A stretch of 64,000 nt of DNA from Ruegeria sp. HKCCD7303 (GTDB lineage Bacteria > Pseudomonadota > Alphaproteobacteria > Rhodobacterales > Rhodobacteraceae). The stretch lies in contig NZ_WVRE01000001.1 of NCBI RefSeq assembly GCF_013111185.1, positions 310,001-374,000 on the forward strand, given 5' to 3'. Position numbers and translations under genes: made by a program. A model generated the notes under the pieces. The model saw only the letters and a list, made by a program, of their open reading frames with translations, had not been told where the DNA came from and searched no databases. Of the stretch, positions 45,146-55,027 are shown one piece after another; the first letter of the stretch is position 1, and each line of letters starts with the position of its first letter.

Positions 45146-45778
45146 TCACACCTCGGTGGCTTCCGCGATGGCGAGTGCGTCTTCGATGTCTACACCCAGG
45201 TAACGCACTGTACTGTCCATCTTGGTGTGACCAAGCAATAGCTGCACTGCTCGCAAGTTACCTGTTCTACGATAAATCTGCGCCACTTTTGTGCGTCGCA
45301 TTGAATGGGTCCCATATTGGCTGGGATCAAGCCCAATCGAAGCGACCCATGACTGAACCAACCTCGCGTACTGACGAGTAGAAATATGCAGCCGATGCTG
45401 AAAACGCCCTGGCCACAAGTACTCGGATCTTTTCATCGCAGGTTGTTTCAGCCAATTCAAAAGCGAGTTTCGCGTACCACTACTAATTTCAAAACGAACG
45501 GGTATCTTTGTCTTGCTTTGGTTGACAGACGCGCGTTCCTTTACTTGTCCAGCGGCAAATACGTCTGCAACTTTAAGGCGAACAAGATCGCAACCACGGA
45601 GCTTACTATCTATTGCTAAATTGAAGAGTGCTAAGTTCCTATGATCTTCTGAAATTTCTAAGCGAACGCGTATTGCCCAGACATGCCTTGGCAAAAGCGG
45701 GCGCTTCTGGCCAATAACCCGACCTTTGTTCCACGCAGATCGGCCAACTCGAATGACGGGTAGATTTAAAGCTTGCAT
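45146..45778 (-). CDS. Tyrosine recombinase (short, catalytic domain only)
   Basis: 210 residues, corresponding to the catalytic domain without the usual N-terminal core-binding domain. Catalytic residues are all present: R61 in DSKLRGCDLVRLK, H158 and R161 in THSMRRTK, H184 in LLGHTKMDST and nucleophile Y193 in VRYLGVD. It should be an active site-specific DNA strand-exchange enzyme. No att repeats or other mobile genes are evident beside it. Similar solitary recombinases are widespread in Proteobacteria and may mark past integration. Confidence 0.87.
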   Translation of the reverse strand: MQALNLPVIRVGRSAWNKGRVIGQKRPLLPRHVWAIRVRLEISEDHRNLALFNLAIDSKLRGCDLVRLKVADVFAAGQVKERASVNQSKTKIPVRFEISSGTRNSLLNWLKQPAMKRSEYLWPGRFQHRLHISTRQYARLVQSWVASIGLDPSQYGTHSMRRTKVAQIYRRTGNLRAVQLLLGHTKMDSTVRYLGVDIEDALAIAEATEV

Positions 45779-45986
45779 GACGAATACTCCACACCGCCAC
45801 GCACCACCTCATCGCCCACACAGTGTCAGCGTCTATTGGTTACCATGCTTGGTCTCCGTCATGAAAAATCTGACTTTGTCGAAGCCTGACCGGCGCCTCA
45901 AATATGCGATTTGGTATAGGGCGAATAGCAGAACTATGGATTCAATAGATCAGGATGGATAATCTTGGGTCTAGGGGAGAACGGGA

Positions 45987-47867
45987 GTGGAACGCCGCCT
46001 TACCACTATCTTGAGTATTGACGTCGTGGGCTACTCGCGACTGATGGAACGCGATGAGGCAGCGACGCTGGCTGCACTAAAGTCGCATCGGTCTGAACTC
46101 ATTGACCCCTTTGCGGCGAGTTATGGTGGCAAGACGATCAAATTGATAGGTGATGGTGCTCTACTGGAGTTCGAAAGCACCGTACAGGCAATGAAATTTG
46201 CCGTTTCTGTTCAAAACGAAATGCTCTCTCGAAATTCGGACGTTCCAGAAAGCGAACGAATTGTGTTTCGGATCGGCATCAATATCGGAGATGTGATTGC
46301 CGAGGATGGAGACATTTATGGTGATGGCGTCAATGTCGCCGCTCGACTTGAAGGCTTGGCTGAGCCTGGAGGTATTTGCATTCACCGCAGCGTAAGGGAC
46401 CAGGTACAGGACAAGCTGGATCTGAATTTCGAGGATCTGGGTGAGACCGAAGTCAAAAACATAGAGAGACCAGTCCGAGCCTTCGAAATCGTTCTGGATG
46501 ACAAGGCCAAGGCTTTGGCTTTATCAAAACCAATTGCGCATACAAAACCAACGATATCCAAGTGGGTGCCAACTCTAATCGGTGCAGCATGCATCTGTTT
46601 GGTGCTGGTTTCGGTCGTATGGTGGCGATCCAGAGATGTGGCACCCCTGACCGAACAAGAGGAGTTTGCGCTTGCCATCCCAGACGAACCGTCCATCGTC
46701 GTTTTGCCCTTTGAGAACCGCTCAAAAATTGAAGAGGTCGGCTATCTGGCAGAAGGTTTTGGAGCAGCAATCACGACGCAGCTTTCGAAGTTTCCACAGC
46801 TATTTGTGATCGCTGGTTCTACTTCGATTACCTTTGCGGACAGCTTGGCCAAACCGCGAGAAATAGGTCGAGAGCTCGGTGTGCGATATGTTCTGTCAGG
46901 TAGCGTTCAGAGCGTTGGCGAGAATATTTCGATTAACTCAACACTGATAGAGACAGAGTCGGGGCACGCTCTATGGTCGGAACAATATGACGTTGGCGTC
47001 GAAGAATTGTTTTCCGCTCAGGCCGACCTTATTCGGGAAATCGCATCCACCCTAAAAATTGTAGTTGAGGAAGAAGAAATCGCTTCGCTTAGGAAACGGC
47101 CAACCGATGATCTAGAAGCGTATGAACTTTTTCTGAGGGCTGTCGCCAAAAGCAAGCTGCTGAATACTGCGAGTCGGCAAGAGGCAATTGAACTACTGGA
47201 ACGAGCCATAGTGCTCGATCCAGACTACCTTTCTGCACATATTGAATTGAGCGGTCGCTACCTTAGTCTTTGGCGCTTTGGTGGGTCGGACGATCCAGAA
47301 ACCGCGCTGAACAAAGCCCGCAGGCACGCACAGCGTGCGTTAGAACTGGATCAATCGGACTATCGCGTTCAACACCGCTTGGGCCAGCTACATTTGTTTG
47401 CTGACCACGATCATCAACTCGCATACCAGGCATTTCAGCGGGCAATACGGGAGAACCCCAATGATCCTGAGGTTCTATATGGTATGGGCTTTCTACGGTC
47501 GCTTATGGGTGAGCCAGCCGAAGCGATTGAGTGGAACAACAAGGCAAAAAAGGTCAACCCGCGTTATCCCGGCTGGTACAATTTTAACGCGGCCCTTTCT
47601 CATTTCTTAATCAGAGATTACAAACAGGCAATTCTGCTGGCAAAAACCGGTATCTCAACTTATCCAAAGTCGCTTCCTCCGCGCCGTATCTTGGTCGCAA
47701 CTCTTGCTGAAATGGGACGTCTGGAAGATGCACAGGTTGAAGCAAAGAAATTACTCGAAATCCGGCCGGACTTCCGTGTTTCTACACACAGAAACACACC
47801 CTTTATGCATACTGAGGACCGGGACCGGTATTTTGGTGCGATGGTTGCTGGTGGATTGCCCGAATAG
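45987..47867 (+). CDS. Class III adenylate/guanylate cyclase with TPR region
   Basis: 626 residues from a GTG at 45987 with GGGGAGAA upstream. Cyclase domain 1-170 has metal-binding D12 (SIDVVGYSRLM) and D56 (IKLIGDGALLEF) and GDIYGDGVNVAARLEGLA. One membrane helix lies near 192-210 (TLIGAACICLVLVSVVWW). It is followed by a TolB-N-like segment (IVVLPFENRSKIEEVGYLAE) and TPR-type helical repeats to the C terminus (ARRHAQRALELDQSDYRVQH). This architecture is common in Rhizobiales and Rhodobacterales. The helix places the C-terminal half outside the cytoplasm, where it could sense a ligand and steer cAMP production. Confidence 0.9.
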   Translation: MERRLTTILSIDVVGYSRLMERDEAATLAALKSHRSELIDPFAASYGGKTIKLIGDGALLEFESTVQAMKFAVSVQNEMLSRNSDVPESERIVFRIGINIGDVIAEDGDIYGDGVNVAARLEGLAEPGGICIHRSVRDQVQDKLDLNFEDLGETEVKNIERPVRAFEIVLDDKAKALALSKPIAHTKPTISKWVPTLIGAACICLVLVSVVWWRSRDVAPLTEQEEFALAIPDEPSIVVLPFENRSKIEEVGYLAEGFGAAITTQLSKFPQLFVIAGSTSITFADSLAKPREIGRELGVRYVLSGSVQSVGENISINSTLIETESGHALWSEQYDVGVEELFSAQADLIREIASTLKIVVEEEEIASLRKRPTDDLEAYELFLRAVAKSKLLNTASRQEAIELLERAIVLDPDYLSAHIELSGRYLSLWRFGGSDDPETALNKARRHAQRALELDQSDYRVQHRLGQLHLFADHDHQLAYQAFQRAIRENPNDPEVLYGMGFLRSLMGEPAEAIEWNNKAKKVNPRYPGWYNFNAALSHFLIRDYKQAILLAKTGISTYPKSLPPRRILVATLAEMGRLEDAQVEAKKLLEIRPDFRVSTHRNTPFMHTEDRDRYFGAMVAGGLPE

Positions 47868-48200
47868 AAAGGTTTTCATATCCCGGATACTGGCTGTATG
47901 CGCGGTTTCCACTTTTGGTAGCATCGTTGCATGAACGGACCAATCCGCTCCTCGGGATCAACAAACATCGCTGTTGAATGTCTGGTTTGGGCTGGCAGCG
48001 GCCTTTTCACCCGAACCGACGAACGGCAGCAAGGTCCGCACAGCGGTCATTGATGCATTACGCGACGAAAGACTGCTTTGAGCCCAATGTGACCGATGCT
48101 TCATGGCAAACAATTTTCGGAGTGGGTGAAATGCAGACGTTCGCTACACTTTGTCATCTCCCAGCAAAGCGGGACAAACTGGTCGCCATCCGAATTCAGC
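47868..48200. other. Intergenic stretch with a dispersed repeat
   Basis: 333 bases between convergent genes with no supported frame. It contains a copy of a degenerate repeat (GTCCGCA-GCGGTC type near 48035) and a GAATGTCTGGTTTGGGCTG element (47974-47992) similar to one at 45071. Confidence 0.5.
48035..48053. repeat. Degenerate dispersed intergenic repeat, copy 1
   Basis: TCCGCACAGCGGTCATTGA. It shares the core TCCGCA-two bases-GCGGTC with copies at 49279 and 59104. All three are in gene-free DNA. The core can fold as a short hairpin (CCGC/GCGG). Confidence 0.45.
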
Positions 48201-49022
48201 TCAATCTTTCAATGTTGCGAGATATGCAATGATATCCACGCGATCTTTTTCATTTTCAATTCCGAGCATCACTTTGGTCGTCCCGGGTACAAACTGATAT
48301 GGGCTAGCGAGATAGCTATTCAGTGTATCTGCATCCCACACCAAACCTAATTCGCGCAAATAACTTGAATAAGAAAACTCGGGATCGGACGCAGTGGGTC
48401 GTTCGAATACTCCCCAAAAGTTGGGCCCATTATCACCTGTTATCCCCGTCGACGAAGGTTTGCCGTGGCAGACTTCGCACCCCTTGGCTAGAAACTCTCC
48501 ATTTGAAACATTGGCACCTTGCAACTTATCGGCAATCGGTTGGCTCTCTACTCGCTGTGGCGCTCCCGCTTCGATGAGCACCTCGGCGATTTCTATGTGC
48601 CCCGCTCTCAGCGCCTGATGCAAAGGAGTTGAGATATATGGTTCATAGCTGGCTGGATCCGCCCCAGCCTCAATGAGCACTTTTACTACTTCGATATGAC
48701 CATACCCGGCCGCATGGTGGAGAGCGGTTCCAACCGTATAAATATCATTTCCCTGATAGAAAAAAATTGTGGGATCGGCACCTCGCTCAAGAAGAAGTTC
48801 AACCAACTCAGTATGGCCGAATTTTGCCGCAACAAAAAGCGGTGTAACGCCCGGTGCACTTGTCATGTTCGTACTGCGAAGTTCGAGCGGCACACCCTTT
48901 TCTAGCTCCGCGAGAACGCCCTCAATATTTCCACGTTTGGCGTGAAGATGGATGATTTCCGCCAATGCCTTCTCAAACGGAAAGATGAACAGCGACAGAG
49001 TAACTATAATTAGTCGAAACAT
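48201..49022 (-). CDS. Periplasmic ankyrin-repeat/cytochrome c fusion protein
   Basis: 273 residues from the ATG at 49022, set by GGAGG five bases upstream. Signal peptide 1-21 (IIVTLSLFIFPFEKALAE). Three ankyrin-type repeats at about 59-88, 98-127 and 131-157 (TPLFVAAKFGHTELVELLLE, TALHHAAGYGHIEVVKVLIE, TPLHQALRAGHIEIAEVLIE). Then a class I cytochrome c domain: heme site CEVCH (182-186), GPNFWGVFERPTA, and probable axial Met in GTTKVMLGIENEKDR (252), ending DIIAYLATLKD. It resembles mitochondrial-type c domains. The fusion suggests an electron carrier tethered to a protein partner in the periplasm. Partner unknown. Confidence 0.85.
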   Translation of the reverse strand: MFRLIIVTLSLFIFPFEKALAEIIHLHAKRGNIEGVLAELEKGVPLELRSTNMTSAPGVTPLFVAAKFGHTELVELLLERGADPTIFFYQGNDIYTVGTALHHAAGYGHIEVVKVLIEAGADPASYEPYISTPLHQALRAGHIEIAEVLIEAGAPQRVESQPIADKLQGANVSNGEFLAKGCEVCHGKPSSTGITGDNGPNFWGVFERPTASDPEFSYSSYLRELGLVWDADTLNSYLASPYQFVPGTTKVMLGIENEKDRVDIIAYLATLKD

Positions 49023-49508
49023 ATGCGCCTCCGAATTCAACGGCTTAAGCCAATCATAAGCAGATTGAGTCGTTGTACCAAATTCTACTGAAGAAATGGG
49101 TTCCTGTGCGACGTTCGCGCCAGTTCGTCAGCTTTGTGGTCGCTCGCAAAAGAAGTATTACCACCATCGCAACGCATGATGGCTAAGCGGGCTGCATCCG
49201 CAGCAATTGAGTCAATTTATGGATGTCGGCTCGGAGTCAATTTCGAGGGCCTGCTGCTTCGCACAGAACGACAGCATTTTCCGCACTGCGGTCGTTGAGT
49301 GGAATTCACTCAAAGTCTCCACTGAGCCCAAAGTACCGGATACTGCGCAACGATCACTTGGCGGGTTCTGCACCGTAGTCCGCCTCCGATCGGTCTCAGG
49401 TCGAAGGTGCAACATTTTTGGTGCATACTTCCCTGCCTGTTTGCATTTGCGCGCGCTTACATCGCCGTGTGCTAGCTACAACTGCGTGACACCGGCACCC
49501 GGCTCTGT
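49023..49508. other. Intergenic stretch with a dispersed repeat
   Basis: About 485 bases with no supported gene. A 194-codon plus-strand frame starting at 49207 is antisense to the Mur-ligase gene for most of its length and is not protein-like. Copy 2 of the GTCCGC-type repeat lies at 49279. Confidence 0.5.
49279..49297. repeat. Degenerate dispersed intergenic repeat, copy 2
   Basis: TCCGCACTGCGGTCGTTGA, differing from copy 1 at a few positions outside the TCCGCA/GCGGTC core. Confidence 0.45.
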
Positions 49509-51245
49509 TTATCCGTCGAGCATCGCGAGCACGGCGTCGCGTTCGGACAGGACCAACAGCAAGGCAAGATCACCCGGTTCCAGCTTTTCCAATATCATCG
49601 AGGCAGCTAGAGAGGGCGAAGATGCTCTCAGGACTTGTTGCGCGTCATATCCCTGTTCTAAGGCGGATTTTTTGATCAGGTCCGGGATTTCTCCCAATTC
49701 GCGACCTCTTAAATACCCTTCCAGTTCGGCTGCGACGACTACGTCGGGCTGGAAATTTAACGCCGTCGCGGTAACGTCCCGAATATCCTGATCCGACCGA
49801 TCGCCAGCATGGCTGAGCATAATGTAACGCCGTTTCGCCGGTAGGCTTGACAGCGCATCGCAAACGGCCGAAATCGAATGCGGGTTATGCGCAAAATCCA
49901 CAAAAACACGCGCATTATTGTAACTAAACTCGTTGCAGCGTCCGGGGTTGTCCTTGGCGTCGGGTTTGAACCCGGCCAACCCATCCCGAGCCCCCTGAAC
50001 GGGCAAGTCCAGTGCCAAGGCAAGGCACAGGGCCGCCAGCGCGTTCAGGATATTGTATTTCGCAGCGCCGCCCATGGTCAGGGGAACATCGGAAACTGCA
50101 ATGACTACCTGTTCGACCGCACCGTCGAAAAAGACGATATCTCCCTCCTGCACATAGGCGCAGCACTTGCCCGCATCACGCGCCTGACGGACAAGGTTGT
50201 TCTGCGCATCCAGCGAGAACCACCAGATATTTGCGGATGTATTTTCCGCTTCTGCGCGGACATACAAGTCATCGGCATTCAGTGCCAGCACGCCACCCTC
50301 GGCCAGCGTGCGATGCACGGCGAATTTGGCCTGAGCCAGTTCCGGCACCGTGTTGACCCCGTATTGCCCCAGATGGTCGTTTGCCACATTGGTGACCGCC
50401 GCTGCCGTTGCCGCGCGGGTCGGCAGCCCCCGGCGCAGGATTCCTCCGCGCGCGACTTCCAGACAGGCGACCTCCAGCCTTTTGTCACGCAACAGCATTC
50501 GCCCGCCGCCGGGGCCGGAATAATCGCCACGGTCGAGAATGTCGTCTCCCACCCGCACAAATTCGGTCGAGGTCAGCCCGGCAACCTTGCCCGAAGCGCG
50601 CGCGATCGCCTCAAGTAAACGGGTTGTGGTTGTTTTGCCGTTGGTTCCGGTTATGAAGGCCACCGGGATATTGTGCAGAGCCGACCAGTCCAAGTCATCG
50701 GGGGTAGGCAGCGCATCGACCGGCCAGGTCTGACTGCCAGTACCGTGCCCGATCGACACTTCGTCATCATCGCACAGGATATCCACACCATGCGCTTCTG
50801 CTGCCGCAATCAGGGCGATCAGCGCGGGATTGGCTTCTTTCTCCATAACGCTTTTGACATCCGCAACCATCTGATCGAAATCGCCGGGCTCGGATGCCAA
50901 CAGTTCGGCAGCACAGAAATGCCAGACGGTTTGCACCGCGAAGATAGCGGAATAGAGCTGATCCATCGGTGCTGAAATCGCCAGATTGACGCCACCGGTG
51001 AAACTGCGGTGGGTTACGTCCTGATCCTGCCAGCCAAGTGCGTCCAGCACGCGGCGCGCGTGTTTTTCCCACAAAGCAGTGACCTGCGCGGTGCCGGTAT
51101 CGGTGAAAAACACATCCATCACCGCGCCGGGGCGGTTCCACAACAGTCCCGGCCCAGTCAAGCGTCGGGCATCGTCTACCCGGACATGATCGGCGTACGC
51201 GCTTTCAATTGTCAGCGCGTTTTCAAGCTCTTCTATCCGGTCCAT
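49509..51245 (-). CDS. Mur-ligase-only cyanophycin synthetase-like protein
   Basis: 578 residues. The N-terminal 190 residues have no recognised domain and no ATP-grasp. From about 195 it is a Mur ligase: P-loop ITGTNGKTTTTRLLEA (198-213), LEVARGGILRRGLP, NVANDHLGQYGVNTV, and the C-terminal VFVDFAHNPHSISAVCDALS block. These parts are closest to the Mur half of cyanophycin synthetase, whose gene ends 14 bases upstream. It likely ligates an amino acid to an aspartate-type chain with ATP. It may make or modify a cyanophycin-like product with the full synthetase. It is the last gene of the operon. Confidence 0.82.
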   Translation of the reverse strand: MDRIEELENALTIESAYADHVRVDDARRLTGPGLLWNRPGAVMDVFFTDTGTAQVTALWEKHARRVLDALGWQDQDVTHRSFTGGVNLAISAPMDQLYSAIFAVQTVWHFCAAELLASEPGDFDQMVADVKSVMEKEANPALIALIAAAEAHGVDILCDDDEVSIGHGTGSQTWPVDALPTPDDLDWSALHNIPVAFITGTNGKTTTTRLLEAIARASGKVAGLTSTEFVRVGDDILDRGDYSGPGGGRMLLRDKRLEVACLEVARGGILRRGLPTRAATAAAVTNVANDHLGQYGVNTVPELAQAKFAVHRTLAEGGVLALNADDLYVRAEAENTSANIWWFSLDAQNNLVRQARDAGKCCAYVQEGDIVFFDGAVEQVVIAVSDVPLTMGGAAKYNILNALAALCLALALDLPVQGARDGLAGFKPDAKDNPGRCNEFSYNNARVFVDFAHNPHSISAVCDALSSLPAKRRYIMLSHAGDRSDQDIRDVTATALNFQPDVVVAAELEGYLRGRELGEIPDLIKKSALEQGYDAQQVLRASSPSLAASMILEKLEPGDLALLLVLSERDAVLAMLDG

Positions 51246-51259
51246 TCCGGTACCCCCGC

Positions 51260-54061
51260 TTAATCCGCGTCTTCGCTGATGTCGCGGGCCAGGCGCACGC
51301 CTCGCGCATCCCGGATCAGGTTCTGGTCGCTTTCGAACATGTCCTCGAACGAGGTGTCGATGGGGCTTGCCACCGGCGCAGCCTCTGTGACCGGCGCTTC
51401 GCTATCGGAGTTGAAATAGATGATCTGCTTCCAGCAGCGCGTTGTGTCATCACCGAAAATCACCAGCAGATCGCCCGGTGCGGCCCGTTCCAACGCTGCA
51501 GTCACCGCTTCGACCTCATCCGGGATGATCGTGATCGCGGCATCATCGACGCCGTTGTCGATCAGGGCCTGCCGCATCATTTGCGGTACTTCGTCGTGTC
51601 CACGGCCCCGGCGGCGGTCATCTGCCTTGCAGATGAAATGATCAAAATGCCCGGCCAATGCGGCGGCCCCGTCGATGATATCCTCATCGCGCCGGTCGCC
51701 GGGCATCGCAACAACGCACAGCCTTCGGCCCTTGACCTCCAACTGATCGGCCAGAGCCGCCATCGCCTTGAGCGCGGCAGGGTTGTGGCCATAGTCGAGG
51801 ATCACCTTGAAGGGATGCTCGTCATAGACATTCATCCGCCCGGGTGCCTGGAAATAGCTGGTGTCGAAGGTGCGCAGCCCATGGCGGATATTGTCCAGAT
51901 CCACTCCGAAACTATAGGCCATCGCGGCGGCGAACATCGCGTTCTGGACGTTGAAAATGGCCTTGCCTTCCAATGCCGCCGGGATCAGATGCGACCACAG
52001 CACCGGGATATGAAGACCGTTGTCATAAATGGTCAGCATGTCACCATTCATGCCCTTTTCAAGCACAATTGCCTTGCCGCCTGCCTTGATATGTTCCTTG
52101 ACCAGGCTGTGCCCCGGATTGGTGGTGACATAAAAGATCTGATCTGCACCGGCATAGTCGGCCATTTTCAAACAGTTGATGTCATCGGCATTCAGAACTG
52201 CCGTGTCGGTGGCGCTTTCCACCACCACGCGTTTGACAACGGCCAGTTCCTCAACCGTGTTGATGCCGCCAAGACCCAGATGATCTGCCGAGACGTTCAG
52301 GCAGGCCGCTACGTTCGAGCGCTGATAGCCCAGACCCGAGCGCACAAGTCCGCCGCGTGCGGTTTCCATCACCGCAAAATCGACAGCCGGGTCGCGCAGA
52401 ACGATCTGTGCCGACTTAGGTCCCGTCATGTCGCCCTTCACGCTCAGCTTGCCGTCAACATAAACGCCATCGGTCGAGGTCATGCCAACGGTCTTGCCGC
52501 TGGTTTTCATGATGTGCCCCAGCATCCTTGAAGTGGTCGTCTTGCCGTTGGTTCCGGTGATTGCCGCGATGGGAATGCGGGTTTCCTCGGTGGCCGGAAA
52601 CAGCATGTCGATCACTTTGCCCGCCACGTCGCGCGGCTGACCTTCGGACGGTGCCACGTGCATCCGGAAACCGGGGGCGGCGTTCACCTCGACAATCGCG
52701 CCGCCGATATCCTTGTAGGATTTGGTGATGTCGTCGATAAGGAAATCGACACCGCCCACATCCAGCCCGACGGCCATGATGGCACGCTCGGCCATGTCAC
52801 GGTTGTCAGGGTGCACCACATCCGTCAGATCAATGGCCGTGCCGCCGGTCGACAGGTTCGCGGTTGATCGCAGATAAAAGACCTCGCCGTCAGGCAGCAC
52901 AGTTTCTTCCGTCACGCCCGCATTTTCCATCAGGCGTTTGGCCTGATTGTCGATCTCCAGCATGGTCAGCACTTTTTCATGCCCGATGCCACGGCGCGGA
53001 TCCTCGTTCACGATTTCGACCAGTTCGGCAATCGTGTGCGTGCCATCGCCTGCCACATGGCCCGGCACGCGCTTGGCCACCGCGACCAGCTTGTTGTTCA
53101 CAACCAGCATCCGGTGATCGAAACCGGTGATAAAGCTTTCCACCAGAATGGCGCGGCTGCGGGAATGTTCCTTGGCTTCGGCAAAGCCTGCCTCGACCTC
53201 TTCATCCGAGTTCAGGTTAATCGAAACACCGCGCCCATGATTGGCATCGAGCGGTTTGACCACCACCGGGTGCCCGATCCGTGCGGCGGCGCGCACGGCT
53301 TCACGCGCGGAATAGACCATGCGTTGCTGCGGCACAGGCAGGCCCAGATCGTTCAGCAGATTGTGCGTGTCTTCCTTGTCGCAGGAAATCTCGACCGAGA
53401 TGTGCTTGGTCTCAGAGGTTATGGTTGCCTGAATGCGTTTCTGGTATTTGCCGTGCCCGAACTGAACCAGTGACCCAGAATTCAGCCTGATCCAAGGGAT
53501 GTCTCGCTCTTGCGCGGCCTTAACCAATGAGCCGGTTGAGGGACCAAATTCCTTGCGCTGCGCCCGCAGCACAAAGCTACGCAACTCGTCATCCCAGTTG
53601 AATTCCGGGTCGAAGTCGTAGTCCACCTGTTCCTTGAGGGATTGCGGCAATAGATGCATCAGCAGCCGCATTGCCAGCTTGCCTGCGTCCAGACCAACAT
53701 CGCGCTGGCGGTATTCGTAAACCATGTTGTATTGGCCGGGTTCGCCTGTGCCGCGCGTGCGGCCAAAAGTTACGTCCGAACCGGCCACGTTCTGCACTTC
53801 AATGGCACAATGTTCCAATACATGACCAAGCCAAGTACCTTCATCTTCGCGCAATCGGCGGATGAAACCACCGGGTTCGCGGTAGGAACAGCCATGTTCA
53901 GCCAGACCGGGAAGGGCCTGGGTCAATGCATCAATAAACTCGGAACCAATTTTGGCCGAAGGCCAATCTTCCAAAACGCCCAGATCAATGACGTGGCGAA
54001 TGACCGGAAAACTTGCCCAGACATTCGGGCCGACAAAGACATTGGTCGAGATTATTTTCAT
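51260..54061 (-). CDS. cphA: Cyanophycin synthetase
   Basis: 933 residues, standard or slightly long. N domain 1-160, ATP-grasp domain about 220-490 (VVVKPLDANHGRGVSINLNS near 267 and GAIVEVNAAPGFRMHVAPSE near 455), Mur-ligase domain from about 497 (P-loop GTNGKTTTS, 503). The latter has ETARGGLVRSGLGYQRSNVA and VILDYGHNPAALKAMAALAD. It builds the Asp backbone with Arg side chains (multi-L-arginyl-poly-L-aspartate), a nitrogen and carbon store. ATP-grasp adds Asp, Mur adds Arg. It follows cyanophycinase by 20 bases. Confidence 0.94.
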   Translation of the reverse strand: MKIISTNVFVGPNVWASFPVIRHVIDLGVLEDWPSAKIGSEFIDALTQALPGLAEHGCSYREPGGFIRRLREDEGTWLGHVLEHCAIEVQNVAGSDVTFGRTRGTGEPGQYNMVYEYRQRDVGLDAGKLAMRLLMHLLPQSLKEQVDYDFDPEFNWDDELRSFVLRAQRKEFGPSTGSLVKAAQERDIPWIRLNSGSLVQFGHGKYQKRIQATITSETKHISVEISCDKEDTHNLLNDLGLPVPQQRMVYSAREAVRAAARIGHPVVVKPLDANHGRGVSINLNSDEEVEAGFAEAKEHSRSRAILVESFITGFDHRMLVVNNKLVAVAKRVPGHVAGDGTHTIAELVEIVNEDPRRGIGHEKVLTMLEIDNQAKRLMENAGVTEETVLPDGEVFYLRSTANLSTGGTAIDLTDVVHPDNRDMAERAIMAVGLDVGGVDFLIDDITKSYKDIGGAIVEVNAAPGFRMHVAPSEGQPRDVAGKVIDMLFPATEETRIPIAAITGTNGKTTTSRMLGHIMKTSGKTVGMTSTDGVYVDGKLSVKGDMTGPKSAQIVLRDPAVDFAVMETARGGLVRSGLGYQRSNVAACLNVSADHLGLGGINTVEELAVVKRVVVESATDTAVLNADDINCLKMADYAGADQIFYVTTNPGHSLVKEHIKAGGKAIVLEKGMNGDMLTIYDNGLHIPVLWSHLIPAALEGKAIFNVQNAMFAAAMAYSFGVDLDNIRHGLRTFDTSYFQAPGRMNVYDEHPFKVILDYGHNPAALKAMAALADQLEVKGRRLCVVAMPGDRRDEDIIDGAAALAGHFDHFICKADDRRRGRGHDEVPQMMRQALIDNGVDDAAITIIPDEVEAVTAALERAAPGDLLVIFGDDTTRCWKQIIYFNSDSEAPVTEAAPVASPIDTSFEDMFESDQNLIRDARGVRLARDISEDAD

Positions 54062-54081
54062 GAGGTCCCTCGTTGGTTAGA

Positions 54082-54972
54082 TTATTGTTTCCCCCCGCTG
54101 GCGGCCTCATCCCCGGACAGATCCGGCAATGTGCAGAACGCCATATGCTCATCCGGCGGAAAAGCCTGGCGAGCCGTCAGATCATAACGGCACCCTTCAC
54201 CCAGAACGTCAAGCCGAAGTCCAAGAAGGCTGAGTGCTTCGCCGCGACGGGCATCCCACATCGAAGAATGGGTCAAATGGCTCGCATCCACCACGGTAAC
54301 CGTTCCGCTGCCGATTACTTCAAAGACGTTATCGGGCCCAATGAAGGCCGCCGTGTCTTCGTCAACGCCCAATCCGATTAGAAAAGGGTTAAAAGATGAA
54401 GCGGTTAGCAATCGACCCAGGCGGTTGCGTTGGGTGAAATGCTGATCAATGATGACGGCGTTGGTCAAACCCATACCGGGAGCCAGCGTGATGTTACCTT
54501 CGGCTGGACCAGAGTTGCTGCTGCCGCCTGCTACCATATGCTCGGACATGATCGAAGCACCGGCCGAGGTTCCTGCAACCGGCACCCCTGCCGCGTTTCG
54601 GCGCCGGATTTTCTGGGCGACCAGCGTGCCTCCAAGAATCGCTGACAGGCGCAACTGGTTCCCACCGGTCAAAAAAATCCCGGTAGCACGATCCAGCATC
54701 CCCGCGTAATCCGGGTTGTCGCAATCGGCGCGGCGCGAGATAGGCAGGAATTCAACCTTGCCTGCACCAAGCTCGGAAAAGATGCGGTTATAGTCCGGTC
54801 CGGTTTCTTCCAGCATCGAGGCTGTCGGGATTACGACGATATCAGCGTCGGCACCGCCGGACAGTTCTACGAACTTTCGGTGAATCTGCATTTCCTTTAC
54901 GCGGTCTTCACCGCCGCCGATCGGAATGATGAACCCGCGCGGGGTTTCTGCATCAACGGGTGCAGGGCACAT
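54082..54972 (-). CDS. cphB: Cyanophycinase
   Basis: 296 residues of the S51 peptidase family. Catalytic Ser136 lies in PVAGTSAGASIMSEHM, with the GGGEDRVKE start, IFLTGGNQLRL and the GLGVDEDTAAFIG block. It cuts cyanophycin to beta-Asp-Arg dipeptides. GGAAGG precedes the start. Sits between the isoaspartyl dipeptidase and cphA genes, so synthesis and breakdown are encoded together. Confidence 0.94.
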   Translation of the reverse strand: MCPAPVDAETPRGFIIPIGGGEDRVKEMQIHRKFVELSGGADADIVVIPTASMLEETGPDYNRIFSELGAGKVEFLPISRRADCDNPDYAGMLDRATGIFLTGGNQLRLSAILGGTLVAQKIRRRNAAGVPVAGTSAGASIMSEHMVAGGSSNSGPAEGNITLAPGMGLTNAVIIDQHFTQRNRLGRLLTASSFNPFLIGLGVDEDTAAFIGPDNVFEVIGSGTVTVVDASHLTHSSMWDARRGEALSLLGLRLDVLGEGCRYDLTARQAFPPDEHMAFCTLPDLSGDEAASGGKQ

Positions 54973-55027
54973 ATCTTAACTACCTTCCGGTGCTATAGCG
55001 GGCAGCCACCGGGGACCGCGCGGACGC

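Noticed and set aside
45175-45619. Plus-strand frames opposite the tyrosine recombinase
   Set aside because: The recombinase carries all catalytic residues and a terminator in the correct orientation.
51209-52531. A 440-codon open frame opposite cyanophycin synthetase
   Set aside because: It is entirely antisense to cphA, whose domains and motifs are certain; the long frame reflects GC-rich codon bias.
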